DNA of 22,315 nucleotides from JAVVRI01 sp036654795 (GCA_036654795.1 JAVVRI010000025.1:1-22315); one strand, 5' to 3'. Shown: positions 1 through 7,533, counted from the stretch's first letter. Notes: generated from the sequence alone by a model not told the origin. A program made the numbers and translations.

Positions 1-722
1 GTCGTAGCGTCTTTTAGTTTCTCACTGCTTACCACTTGCATCGCCCCTGTCAAGCTCTCCTTCTTCTGCACGCCATAACCAACGACGACCACTTCGCCCA
101 GCGCTTGCGTGTCTTCTTTGATTTTAATCGTCATCTTGCCGGCAGCAGCTTTCGTTTCCATATCCAGATAGCCGATATAAGAGACAACCAACGTAACGCC
201 AGCGGGAGCTTCAAGAGCAAAGTTTCCATCAAAGTCCGTACTGGTACCGTTTGTAGTACCTTTTACGATTACGTTAGCACCAATTACAGGCTCGCCCGTC
301 ATTGCATCTACCACAACACCCGTTACCTTGACAGATTGTTGAGCTATCTGCTTCTCGGCAGATTGCAAAGCATTCGGTTTTGACGAGTTCTTATAGACGA
401 TAATCCGATTATTCTTTACTACGAAATCAGCATGCTGATTCTTTAGCGCGGTGGTAAGAATTTCTTCTACCGACTTGTTGGTTACGTCAAGCGAAATACG
501 CTCAGTGAGGTCGATGTCATTGTTTCGAATCAGAAAAGAGTAATGAAACTTCGTTTCGATCAAGTCGAAAAGTTCTTTCAACGTACTGCTCTCCATTTGG
601 ACAGACATCTTATATGTCTGTAGTTCGGAAGCTGAAACCGTACCAGGAAGTAGCGGCATACCTGTCAACATACAGGCAGCAAGCATCCATTTACCGGTCT
701 TTTTTAAATAGTCCATTTCCAT
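1..722 (-). CDS. SusC-like TonB-dependent outer-membrane transducer, N-terminal part (cut by window edge)
   Basis: The frame is open from the start near 722 to the window edge, giving about 240 residues of what is normally a protein of about 1,000 or more. Numbered from the second of two in-frame ATGs (716; the other is at 722), residues 1-30 form a signal peptide. Residues 37-108 are an STN domain (SVQMESSTLKELFDLIE through RIIVYKN), residues 130-200 a carboxypeptidase-D-like regulatory domain (VTGVVVDAMTGEPVIGANV), then the TonB-box/plug start EDTQALGEVVVVGYG and the plug beginning KESLTGAMQVVSSEKL. In this family the protein imports a large ligand, often a glycan, through the outer membrane. 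The STN domain marks a transducer that signals ligand occupancy to a FecR partner, and fecR lies directly upstream (28 bp). The ligand cannot be told from the part present. Family assignment is very secure; the exact start is not. Confidence 0.93.
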   Translation of the reverse strand, partial: MEMDYLKKTGKWMLAACMLTGMPLLPGTVSASELQTYKMSVQMESSTLKELFDLIETKFHYSFLIRNNDIDLTERISLDVTNKSVEEILTTALKNQHADFVVKNNRIIVYKNSSKPNALQSAEKQIAQQSVKVTGVVVDAMTGEPVIGANVIVKGTTNGTSTDFDGNFALEAPAGVTLVVSYIGYLDMETKAAAGKMTIKIKEDTQALGEVVVVGYGVQKKESLTGAMQVVSSEKLKDAT

Positions 723-750
723 AAATGTTAGATTAAATAGTAATTAGTAA

Positions 751-1773
751 TTATCGTTTGTCTTTAATAATAAACGTTGTCCCTTTTTGTTTCCAGACGA
801 ACCGCCTATCCACATTCACCTCTTGAAGGATCTCGCTCAGGCTATAGCTGGCTGAAAAGCTTCCGGTATAGACCTGTCTTTTCAACAAATTGCTTTCAAT
901 ACGAATGGTGACGTTATACTTCCGCTCCAAGTCCTTAGCAATTCGTTCGAAAGGTTGCTCAGTAAATTTCAGGCGGCCTTCTGTCCAAGCAAAAGCATCC
1001 GCTCCGTTAAACTCAGTAACCTTTACGTTCTTGGTCTCTTTGTTAAAACTCAGCATACGGTCGGGACGAAGGTTTACCTCGCCACTCCCTATTGGATGGT
1101 CGTTCAGATGCACATTTACCTTACCGGACACAAGACCTATTTCTACAAGTGCTTCCTCACGGTAGGCTTTCACATTGAAGCGCGTACCGAGCACCTTTAC
1201 ATCCAACTTTTCTGATTTAACGATGAAAGGCCTCAGAGAATCTTTGGCAACATCAAAAAAAGCCTCTCCCTCCAGCGAAACTTCGCGCGTCTTACCGTTA
1301 AAGTCATTGCTGTAGGTCAGCGAAGAGCCGGCATTCACCCAGACCTTGGAATGGTCGGGCAGGATAACCATCGACTGCGAACCCATCGGGACCTTTGTTT
1401 CAAACCGCGCCAACTCCTGTTTCGGCTGCGGACTGCCTTTACCTATTAAATAGGCCACCGTGCCGGTTGCAAGCAGAAGCAACACTGAAGCAGCGGCCAT
1501 GCTCCACAGTTTGCGAACCAATACGCGCTTACGAACCATTGGCTCGGCTTGCTTCATCAAATAGCCAAAGTGCTGTTCGAAATTTTTCTTCCGGTTAGCG
1601 GCAAAGCGAGGCATGTGCGCTGTCGCCCACCAATCAGACATTTCAGAAAGAAACGTACGGTTTGCATCGCTCTCATCAAGCCATTGCGCCAGCACCTTCT
1701 CTTCCTCTTCCGTCAAAGTACCGGAGAAATAGTTGAAAAGTAAATCTTCAAATCGGTTTTTATCTGTTTCCAT
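751..1773 (-). CDS. FecR-family anti-sigma factor (inner-membrane signal transducer)
   Basis: 340 residues with the layout usual for Bacteroidetes FecR: a cytoplasmic helical N-terminus (1-89), one membrane helix (about 90-110), a periplasmic FecR domain (about 127-222, with VWVNAGSSLTYSNDF, SLEGEAFFDV and LGTRFNVKAY), and a C-terminal DUF4974/STN-like domain (about 262-335, LKFTEQPFERIAKDLERKYNV). In this family the N-terminus binds an ECF sigma factor and the C-terminus contacts the STN domain of the outer-membrane transducer, which is the next gene downstream. The ATG at 1773 is preceded by a purine-rich AAAGAAGA. Odd: no ECF sigma gene lies directly upstream, where these loci normally carry it. 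Family call secure; the partner sigma factor is unknown. Confidence 0.93.
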   Translation of the reverse strand: METDKNRFEDLLFNYFSGTLTEEEEKVLAQWLDESDANRTFLSEMSDWWATAHMPRFAANRKKNFEQHFGYLMKQAEPMVRKRVLVRKLWSMAAASVLLLLATGTVAYLIGKGSPQPKQELARFETKVPMGSQSMVILPDHSKVWVNAGSSLTYSNDFNGKTREVSLEGEAFFDVAKDSLRPFIVKSEKLDVKVLGTRFNVKAYREEALVEIGLVSGKVNVHLNDHPIGSGEVNLRPDRMLSFNKETKNVKVTEFNGADAFAWTEGRLKFTEQPFERIAKDLERKYNVTIRIESNLLKRQVYTGSFSASYSLSEILQEVNVDRRFVWKQKGTTFIIKDKR

Positions 1774-1952
1774 TCTTCTTTGATTCTAAGCTTAACGATA
1801 CGTTTGTAGACGGCCTTTCCGGGTGCGTCGTATAATAGATACACACAAACGGCTGTTTGCGTTTAAGCGAAATACGATTATTTTTAAAAAAAATACGATC
1901 TGTTATCCTTTTGTGTAGATCCTTTTCTATTTTTAAATGTCTCCTTTTATAC

Positions 1953-2036
1953 TTTTGAGCAGGCTCAAAAACTATTTTGAGCCTGCTCAAAATTAATATT
2001 CAGCAAGGTCAAAATCAATTTTGAGCAGGCTCAAAA
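1953..2036. repeat. Four tandem 18-bp palindromes with 22-bp period (operator-like array)
   Basis: Three copies are perfect palindromic units: TTTTGAGC-AG-GCTCAAAA at 1953-1970, TTTTGAGC-CT-GCTCAAAA at 1975-1992, and TTTTGAGC-AG-GCTCAAAA at 2019-2036. A fourth, degenerate copy (14 of 18 positions matching) sits at 1997-2014, exactly in phase. Starts are therefore at 1953, 1975, 1997 and 2019, every 22 bp, about two turns of DNA. Spacers are 4 bp and unrelated. This is seen directly; the inference is cooperative binding of a dimeric regulator on one face of the helix. Confidence 0.85.
1988..2019 (-). promoter_or_regulatory. Candidate fecR promoter inside the palindrome array
   Basis: On the minus strand, ATTG (2019-2016), 20 bp, then TAATTTTG (1995-1988) fits the Bacteroidetes pattern TTTG-N19..21-TAnnTTTG with one mismatch. 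The -7 box overlaps palindrome 2, palindrome 3 lies between the two boxes, and palindrome 4 abuts the -33 box. The predicted transcript would have a leader of about 200 nt before fecR. The AT-rich context makes a chance match possible. Confidence 0.4.
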
Positions 2037-2117
2037 GAATATAAGATACCATATTTCGAGCTAAATAGACGGGAGGAAAAAACGAAAGGACAAGGAAGAG
2101 AGAGTTACTTGGTTCCG

Positions 2118-2148
2118 TTTGTAAATTCAACAAATAATGATAGCTTTG
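2118..2148 (+). promoter_or_regulatory. Promoter of the nitronate monooxygenase-like gene
   Basis: TTTG at 2118-2121, a 19-bp spacer, then TAGCTTTG at 2141-2148: a full match to the Bacteroidetes vegetative promoter consensus. Predicted transcription start is near 2154, leaving a leader of about 40 nt. Confidence 0.65.
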
Positions 2149-2167
2149 CCATTGGATAACAATTGTG

Positions 2168-2184
2168 TTAGCAATAATTGCTAA
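2168..2184. repeat. 17-bp palindrome in the leader of the flavoenzyme gene
   Basis: TTAGCAAT-A-ATTGCTAA is a perfect inverted repeat (arms of 8) between the predicted transcription start and the ATG at 2195. A further perfect 8-bp palindrome, ACAATTGT, lies at 2159-2166. Either could be an operator near the start point, or the first could form a weak hairpin by the ribosome site. Confidence 0.5.
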
Positions 2185-2194
2185 AAGAGAGAAA

Positions 2195-3133
2195 ATGAAT
2201 AGAATATGCGAATTGTTCGGGATTGCGTATCCCATTATTCAGGGCGGAATGGTTTGGTGTAGCGGCTGGAGGCTGGCTTCGGCAGTAAGCAATGCCGGGG
2301 GGCTGGGGTTGATTGGCGCCGGATCAATGCATCCGGACGTGTTGCGCGAACATATACAGAAATGTAAGGACGCCACGGACAAACCTTTTGGCGTGAACGT
2401 GCCGCTGATGTATCCGGAGATTGAGACGCTGATGGAGATACTGATAAAAGAACAGGTAAGGATTGTCTTTACCTCGGCCGGAAACCCAAAAAGCTGGACA
2501 GGACGATTGAAAGCGGAAGGAATAACAGTGGCTCACGTGGTGAGTAGCTCCCGATTTGCCGCCAAATGCGAAGAGGCCGGTGTGGACGCTATCGTGGCCG
2601 AAGGGTTCGAAGCCGGTGGACACAACGGGCGCGAGGAGACAACCACGCTCTGCCTCATCCCTGCCGTACGGCGCGCAACGCATCTTCCCTTGATAGCTGC
2701 CGGTGGTATTGCAAGCGGTGACGCGATGCTGGCCACCTTTGCTTTGGGTGCGGAGGGGGTGCAGGTGGGCACACGCTTTGCCTTGACCCATGAGAGCGCT
2801 GCGCACGACAACTTCAAGCAGCTCTGCCTCCAACTATGCGAAGGAGACACGCGCCTATTATTGAAAAAGCTATCTCCCGCCCGCCTCGCTAAAGGACGGT
2901 TTGCCGATGCCGTCGAGATGGCCGAAGCACGCGGCGCCTCTGCCGACGAATTGCGCCAACTATTGGGACGCGGACGGGCAAAAAAGGGAATCTTCGAAGG
3001 GGATATGGAAGAGGGGGAACTGGAGATAGGACAAGCCTCCGCCCTCCTACGCAACCGGCAGACAGCAGCAGAAGTAATAGAGGAAATGATGGCTGATTAC
3101 ACGAATGCACGACTAAGGATTAGCCAACTTTAA
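2195..3133 (+). CDS. Nitronate monooxygenase / FabK-like enoyl-ACP reductase family flavoprotein
   Basis: 312 residues, a typical full length for the 2-nitropropane dioxygenase-like TIM-barrel family. Visible features are the N-terminal IAYPIIQGGM and GGLGLIGAGS (27-43 region), EGFEAGGHNG with the conserved His143, the FMN phosphate-binding GGIASG (170-175), and GVQVGTRF (188-195). Family members bind FMN and either oxidise alkyl nitronates or, as FabK, reduce enoyl-ACP; the sequence alone does not decide between these. The ATG at 2195 is chosen because the family N-terminus begins at MNRICELFGI and AGAGAGAAA precedes it. A GTG at 2165 would add ten residues foreign to the family. It has its own promoter and the next gene starts 52 bp downstream. 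Confidence 0.88.
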   Translation: MNRICELFGIAYPIIQGGMVWCSGWRLASAVSNAGGLGLIGAGSMHPDVLREHIQKCKDATDKPFGVNVPLMYPEIETLMEILIKEQVRIVFTSAGNPKSWTGRLKAEGITVAHVVSSSRFAAKCEEAGVDAIVAEGFEAGGHNGREETTTLCLIPAVRRATHLPLIAAGGIASGDAMLATFALGAEGVQVGTRFALTHESAAHDNFKQLCLQLCEGDTRLLLKKLSPARLAKGRFADAVEMAEARGASADELRQLLGRGRAKKGIFEGDMEEGELEIGQASALLRNRQTAAEVIEEMMADYTNARLRISQL

Positions 3134-3152
3134 ATATCTTTCCGTACTTTTG
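3120..3152 (+). promoter_or_regulatory. Candidate promoter of the AsmA-family gene
   Basis: TACTTTTG at 3145-3152 matches the -7 box TAnnTTTG. TTAG at 3120-3123 is a 3-of-4 match to the -33 box at 21-bp spacing and lies inside the end of the preceding gene. The leader to the ATG at 3185 would be about 25 nt. Confidence 0.5.
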
Positions 3153-3184
3153 CAGACAAACAATCAGAATAAGTTCAATAAAGA

Positions 3185-6100
3185 ATGAAAATAAACAAGA
3201 AGAAGGCAGGCATCAGTCTGGCAATACTGGTAGGCGTCCTGTTTCTGGTGCCTATCATCGGATTCGGCATACTCCGCTGGGGTATCCTGCCACCAGAGCG
3301 GTTGACGCCTCTCGTCATTGAGGAGGCAAACAAGTTTTTAGAAGCACACTTGGAATGCGAAAAGATAGAACTAACCTATTTCGAGACCTACCCGCATTTG
3401 GGCATCAAGCTTACAAACGGGCGGCTGATCTCGCATCAGGCAGAGGAGGACACGGCACATATTGAGGCGCTACATATCCCTTCCGACTCTCTGCTTTGCT
3501 TCACCGAAGCCATCATTTCATTGCGCCCTACCGACTATCTGTTTGGCGGCAAAATTACCATTGGCGAAGTGCGCATTGAGAGCCCGCGCATTTATGGATA
3601 CGTAAACAAACAGGGACGTGCCAACTGGGACATCTACCGTAGCGAAACAGACTCCACAGACGATAACAAGGACAAGGAGCCCCTCCCGCCCATTGATTTG
3701 CAAAAAGTAATCATCAGAAACGGACATTTCACCTACGACGACCGCCAACAGGAGTTGTTTGCAGAAATACAAGGTTTCTTTCTAAACATAAAAGGCTCTA
3801 TGGCACGCGACGGCGAAAGTACGCTGAACGTCGAGACCGGATCGAAAGGTTTTCTTTTCCGCAGCAAAGCCTATGTGCTGAGCGAACAGCTGGCACTGAC
3901 ATTTAAAAGCCGCCTGATAATAAGCAACCACTACGAATCCGTCAGGCTGCAAGGAGCAGAGATGAAGATAAACAACCTGCCCTTTACGGCCGATGGCTCC
4001 ATCTCCTCCCTACCAAACAGCAAGCGCTTGCAAATGGATCTGAATATGGGCTTGCTGGTAAACGACCTGAACGACTTGCTCGGCTTCATCCCTGCCTCTT
4101 ACTTCCAAGACCGGGACAAGGTGCTGGCCGCAGGAAGTGTCGTGCTGGAAGGAGGCATACACGGATGCTTGGGCGACAGCGTGATGCCAACAGTCGATCT
4201 ATGCTGTAAAATAAACAACGGCTCCTACCATATTAAAGGAATGAAGCAGGGCATCGACACCCTGCAAATGGATCTGGATCTGCATCTGGACGGACTCCGT
4301 CCGGACTCCTCTTTTATCTCATTGGAAGAACTAACCCTGACAGGACTTAATACCTCGATGAAGATGCACGGAAAAGTGACCAACCTGCTACAGAATCCGG
4401 CGGTAGAAGCTGTCATGAAAGGAAACATTGACTTTACCCGCATTGGAAAAGAGTTTCTCAACCCCGACACACTGCTGCTGCAAGGAAATATGGAGGCCGA
4501 CATGCAAACATCCTTTGCCCTAAACGACCTGCTGGGTAGCCGTTTCGACCGGATGAAAAGCTCCGGACAGCTCAATATACCGGTATTCAAGATCTATAGC
4601 CGTCCGTTAGGCATAGACACTTACATTTCCGGCGGACACCTTTCGATAAGCAATTCAAAAAAGGAAAGCGCCTATCTGGGGAAAAAGAAACTCCTCACAG
4701 CCATACTGACGGTGGACAGCATGAACATCAAGTATAAAGAAGAGATCGGCATGAACGTCAGTCGCTTCGAAATGCAAGCCAATACGTCTCCGGTACTGGA
4801 CACGGCTTCCGTCATTCCGCTGACGGCACGGATTGCGTTCGACCAACTGCGTACCCATACACCGGACTCCGTTTGGTGTACGCTCGGAAAGACATTGCTG
4901 CGCGGAGGCATCAAGCCCTCAGCCGGCAACAAACGTATTCCGGTAGCTGCCGCCACCATTTCGGTAGATACCTTAAAATACTTTTACGCTCCGTTGCGTA
5001 GCGGGATGATGCTTGGCGGCAGTACCTTCACGATAGAGGCTCTACCATACAGCGAGGTGCGGAAAGAACGCATGGAAGCCCGCCGGAAAGCACAAACCGA
5101 AAAGCACTTAAAAAGCAGAATGGCGATGCCCCAACAGTTGCAAATGGACACAGCCGGCAACCACAGCCAACTACTCAGCAGATGGGAAGTAAGGGGAAAC
5201 GTCGTGTTCAACCAAATGCGTGCTTTCAGCCGCCTCTTCCCCATCCCAATGAAGATGGAGCAGACAAACGTCAAATTCAACACAAACGATATTTCGCTCA
5301 GCAAAGCACGCCTGATAGTGGGCAAGAGCGATTTGACACTTAGTGGAGAAATCTTGCATATCCGCCAAGCCATGCTGCGTGGCGGCAAGCTGACCGGTAA
5401 CTTTGCCCTCACCTCCGAATACATGGATTGCAACGAGTTGATGAAAGCGCTCAACCAAGGCATGACGTACGAGGAGCAACAGGCTGCAACAAGCCATTCC
5501 GCCACAACGATTGACAACATGAGCAACATCGACACGCTGCAAATGCAAGCAGCAACAGCATCCGCCACCACAGAGGAAGACCAGCTATTCATACTGCCGC
5601 CCTATCTGGATATAACCCTCCACACGAATGCTAAGCAAATCGACTTCAAGGATCTGAAGCTGGAAGAGGTAAAGGGGGAAGTAATCTTGCGCGACCAGAG
5701 CGTGAACCTCAGCAACCTAAGAATGCACTCCAATATGGGACGCGGCGACCTGACGATGGTTTACACCGCTAAAAACAAGTCGGGCGCCACTGCCGGATTC
5801 GATCTCAATATGGAGGAGATACAGGTAGACCGGTTGATAGGCCTCTTCCCATCCATCGACTCACTGCTACCGATGCTCCGCTCGTTTCAAGGGGTGGTGG
5901 ATTGCCAGATGACGGCTACCTGCAAGATAGATTCGAGCATGTCCCTCCTGCTGCCCTCGCTCCACACCGCCTGCTACCTACATGGCAAGAACATGGTTTT
6001 GCTGGACGGAGAGACGTTTACCGAAATATCAAAAACACTGATGTTCAAGAATAAGAAACGAAACGTAATAGACAGCGTGTCGGTGGACTTCTCCGTACAC

Positions 6101-6478
6101 GACAACAAGATAGAAGTCTTTCCTTTCCTAGTGGAAATGGATCGCTATAAAGTAGCCGTTGGCGGGACGCAAAACCTAGATATGAACTTCAATTACCACA
6201 TCTCGGTACTGAAATCGCCCGTTCCTTTCAAGCTGGGGATAGACATTACCGGGAATATGGACGACTTTAAATACAAGATCGTGAAATGCCGATACAAAGA
6301 CATGGCGAAACCGGCACGGCAAGCTGAATTGGACAGTACCCGCATCAACATTCGCCGCGACATCCGCGACGCGATACGCAAACAGATCAGAGAGGCTGCT
6401 CCCGAACTGGCCGGCAACCTGGTCAGCCTGCAACCGCACGAACAGGTGGTGCATAATGAAGAGGAAGATAGATTGTAA
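3185..6478 (+). CDS. AsmA-family large envelope protein
   Basis: 1,097 residues. The N-terminus has a Lys-rich start and one membrane helix (about 9-30), followed by a long, periplasm-type beta-rich chain. The AsmA-like start is visible at 40-80 (LTPLVIEEANKFLEAHLECEKIELTYFETYPHL and GIKLTNGRL, written here in two pieces), and the C-terminal third has further AsmA-type strands (for example ITGNMDDFKYKIVKCRYKD). A Thr/Ala-rich linker lies near 770-795. AsmA/TamB/YhdP-type proteins are thought to bridge inner and outer membranes and move lipids or help outer-membrane assembly. This specific member's role is not known. It stands alone between its own promoter and the hairpin at 6505. Family call good, function inferred. 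Confidence 0.85.
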   Translation: MKINKKKAGISLAILVGVLFLVPIIGFGILRWGILPPERLTPLVIEEANKFLEAHLECEKIELTYFETYPHLGIKLTNGRLISHQAEEDTAHIEALHIPSDSLLCFTEAIISLRPTDYLFGGKITIGEVRIESPRIYGYVNKQGRANWDIYRSETDSTDDNKDKEPLPPIDLQKVIIRNGHFTYDDRQQELFAEIQGFFLNIKGSMARDGESTLNVETGSKGFLFRSKAYVLSEQLALTFKSRLIISNHYESVRLQGAEMKINNLPFTADGSISSLPNSKRLQMDLNMGLLVNDLNDLLGFIPASYFQDRDKVLAAGSVVLEGGIHGCLGDSVMPTVDLCCKINNGSYHIKGMKQGIDTLQMDLDLHLDGLRPDSSFISLEELTLTGLNTSMKMHGKVTNLLQNPAVEAVMKGNIDFTRIGKEFLNPDTLLLQGNMEADMQTSFALNDLLGSRFDRMKSSGQLNIPVFKIYSRPLGIDTYISGGHLSISNSKKESAYLGKKKLLTAILTVDSMNIKYKEEIGMNVSRFEMQANTSPVLDTASVIPLTARIAFDQLRTHTPDSVWCTLGKTLLRGGIKPSAGNKRIPVAAATISVDTLKYFYAPLRSGMMLGGSTFTIEALPYSEVRKERMEARRKAQTEKHLKSRMAMPQQLQMDTAGNHSQLLSRWEVRGNVVFNQMRAFSRLFPIPMKMEQTNVKFNTNDISLSKARLIVGKSDLTLSGEILHIRQAMLRGGKLTGNFALTSEYMDCNELMKALNQGMTYEEQQAATSHSATTIDNMSNIDTLQMQAATASATTEEDQLFILPPYLDITLHTNAKQIDFKDLKLEEVKGEVILRDQSVNLSNLRMHSNMGRGDLTMVYTAKNKSGATAGFDLNMEEIQVDRLIGLFPSIDSLLPMLRSFQGVVDCQMTATCKIDSSMSLLLPSLHTACYLHGKNMVLLDGETFTEISKTLMFKNKKRNVIDSVSVDFSVHDNKIEVFPFLVEMDRYKVAVGGTQNLDMNFNYHISVLKSPVPFKLGIDITGNMDDFKYKIVKCRYKDMAKPARQAELDSTRINIRRDIRDAIRKQIREAAPELAGNLVSLQPHEQVVHNEEEDRL

Positions 6479-6503
6479 TTTCCAAGAATTATTTCTAAAT
6501 TTG
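6472..6503 (+). promoter_or_regulatory. Candidate queD promoter
   Basis: ATTG at 6472-6475, 20 bp, then TAAATTTG at 6496-6503, a full match to the -7 consensus. It overlaps the stop of the AsmA-family gene. Transcription would begin near 6509, inside the left arm of the following hairpin. Confidence 0.5.
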
Positions 6504-6504
6504 C

Positions 6505-6546
6505 AACCGCGCGCCAAGGTGACATTAGGCGCGCGGTTATTTTTTA
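6505..6546 (+). terminator. Strong intrinsic terminator after the AsmA-family gene
   Basis: Perfect 11-bp GC-rich stem AACCGCGCGCC (6505-6515) with GGCGCGCGGTT (6528-6538), a 12-nt loop, then ATTTTTTAA. It lies directly after the AsmA stop. Because a -7 box sits just in front of it, it may also act on transcripts started for queD. Confidence 0.85.
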
Positions 6547-6569
6547 ACACAAAAAGAAGAACATTACGT

Positions 6570-6902
6570 ATGTACACCGTTATCAAACGAATGGAAATAT
6601 CTGCAGCCCACAGCCTGCATCTTTCCTATCCGAGCAAATGTGAGAATCCACATGGTCACAACTGGATTATCACTGTCTTTTGCCGCACCGCAAGCCTCAA
6701 TGCCGACGGTATGGTGATCGATTTCAGTCATATCAAACGAGCCATAAAGGACAAGTTAGACCATACCAACCTCAACGAGGTGCTTCCCTTCAACCCCACT
6801 GCAGAAAACATTGCCCGCTGGATTTGCGATCAGTTAGATACCTGCTTCAAGGTGGAAGTAAAAGAATCAGAATCGAACACCGCCCTCTATGAGAAAGATT
6901 AA
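6570..6902 (+). CDS. queD: 6-carboxy-5,6,7,8-tetrahydropterin synthase (queuosine precursor synthesis)
   Basis: 110 residues of the 6-pyruvoyl-tetrahydropterin synthase family. Zinc ligands are His14 (ISAAHSL), His28 and His30 (NPHGHNW), with the catalytic Cys24 between them. DHTNLNE, PTAENIARWI and the C-terminal ESNTALY complete the family pattern. QueD converts dihydroneopterin triphosphate to carboxytetrahydropterin, the substrate of QueE, whose gene overlaps its end by 14 bp. The ATG at 6570 is chosen over an upstream in-frame start at 6456, because that would run through the AsmA stop region and the terminator hairpin, and AAAAAGAAGAA lies just before 6570. Pairing with queE makes the queuosine/7-deazaguanine role more likely than folate or biopterin synthesis. 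Confidence 0.93.
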   Translation: MYTVIKRMEISAAHSLHLSYPSKCENPHGHNWIITVFCRTASLNADGMVIDFSHIKRAIKDKLDHTNLNEVLPFNPTAENIARWICDQLDTCFKVEVKESESNTALYEKD

Positions 6903-7434
6903 CGAGATCTTCTACAGCCTTCAGGGCGAAGGACACCATGCCGGGACGGCAGCCCTCTTTATCCGCTTCTCCGGTTGCAACCTTAAATGCGACTTTTGCG
7001 ACACACAGCATGAAGCCGGCGAGGTGATGACAGACGAAGAGATTATGCGCCACGTAACCGCCAGCCCCGCAAAAATGGTGATACTGACCGGTGGCGAACC
7101 GGCGCTTTGGATAGATGATGCGTTCATCGACCTACTCCATAAGGCAGGGCGCTATGTCTGCATTGAAACCAATGGAACCCGCCCCCTGCCCGCCTCCATC
7201 GATTGGGTGACCTGTTCACCAAAGGAAAACGCACCGTTACAGATAGATCGCGCAGACGAAATAAAAGTAGTCTATATCGGACAGAATCTGACGGCCTATG
7301 CCGCCTTTCCCGCCCATTATCATTACCTGCAACCCTGTTCGGGTAAGAACACCGCCCAAGTCGTAAACTATATTCTGGAGCACCCCGAGTGGCGCCTCAG
7401 CCTGCAAACACACAAGTTGATTGGGATTGTCTAA
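6889..7434 (+). CDS. queE: 7-carboxy-7-deazaguanine synthase (radical SAM)
   Basis: 181 residues, within the short end of the QueE range. The radical-SAM cluster motif is CxxxCxxC, in GCNLKCDFCDTQH (30-42), preceded by EIFYSLQGEGHHAGTAALFIRFSG, here quoted as EIFYSLQGEG and AALFIRF. The SAM-binding ILTGGEPAL (about 64-72) and IETNGT follow, and the end has the family pattern LSLQTHKLIGI. It converts carboxytetrahydropterin to 7-carboxy-7-deazaguanine, the step after QueD. The 14-bp overlap implies translational coupling with queD. No queC or queF is in the window, so the later steps are encoded elsewhere. Confidence 0.95.
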   Translation: MRKINEIFYSLQGEGHHAGTAALFIRFSGCNLKCDFCDTQHEAGEVMTDEEIMRHVTASPAKMVILTGGEPALWIDDAFIDLLHKAGRYVCIETNGTRPLPASIDWVTCSPKENAPLQIDRADEIKVVYIGQNLTAYAAFPAHYHYLQPCSGKNTAQVVNYILEHPEWRLSLQTHKLIGIV

Positions 7435-7480
7435 ATTACACACCGGTATAAGCCAAATAACCGCCCGTAAATACCAAAAA

Positions 7481-7533
7481 GACAGCACTTACACCAGTTG
7501 CGCTAAGCAGGTTGTGTAAGTTACTGTCGTTTT
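7481..7533 (+). terminator. Possible terminator after queE
   Basis: Stem GACAG-c-ACTTACAC (7481-7494) pairs with GTGTAAGT-ta-CTGTC (7514-7528), leaving a 19-nt loop and a short GTTTTG tail. The U-tract is poor, so this may be an RNA-stability hairpin rather than a true terminator. The rest of 7435-7626 shows nothing beyond the rarA promoter. Confidence 0.45.

Larger units (their letters stand above)
1774..2194. other. 421-bp divergent intergenic region with operator-like array
   Basis: No convincing gene is seen here. From left to right it holds the AT-rich fecR leader, four palindromes in 22-bp phase (1953-2036), a candidate minus-strand promoter inside that array, a stretch of about 80 bp with no recognised signal, a clear plus-strand promoter (2118-2148), and inverted repeats just upstream of the flavoenzyme gene. 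An ECF sigma gene might be expected here, but none of the six frames shows sigma-70 region 2 or 4 motifs. Confidence 0.7.

Noticed and set aside
36..383. 115-residue plus-strand open frame
   Set aside because: Antisense to the SusC-like gene, whose minus-strand frame has clear domain motifs throughout.
1760..1990. 76-residue minus-strand open frame before fecR, possible sigma-factor remnant
   Set aside because: Runs through the palindrome array, overlaps the fecR start, and shows no sigma-70 region 2 or 4 motifs.
1953..2036. CRISPR array
   Set aside because: Repeats are 18 bp with 4-bp spacers, one unit is degenerate, and no cas genes are near.
2152..2164. Resemblance to the E. coli lac operator (GGATAACAATT)
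   Set aside because: Only 11 bp match by chance-level similarity, there is no lacI-like gene, and the organism is a Bacteroidete.
1993..2235. 80-residue hydrophobic minus-strand open frame
   Set aside because: Crosses the flavoenzyme promoter and its start codon in antisense; hydrophobicity follows AT-richness; no family resemblance.
4984..5592. 202-residue minus-strand open frame inside the AsmA-family gene
   Set aside because: Antisense shadow of a long, well-supported coding frame; Ser/Cys-rich composition and no recognisable domain.
6456..6569. Upstream extension of queD
   Set aside because: It would start inside the AsmA gene and read through the terminator stem; the family N-terminus begins at 6570.
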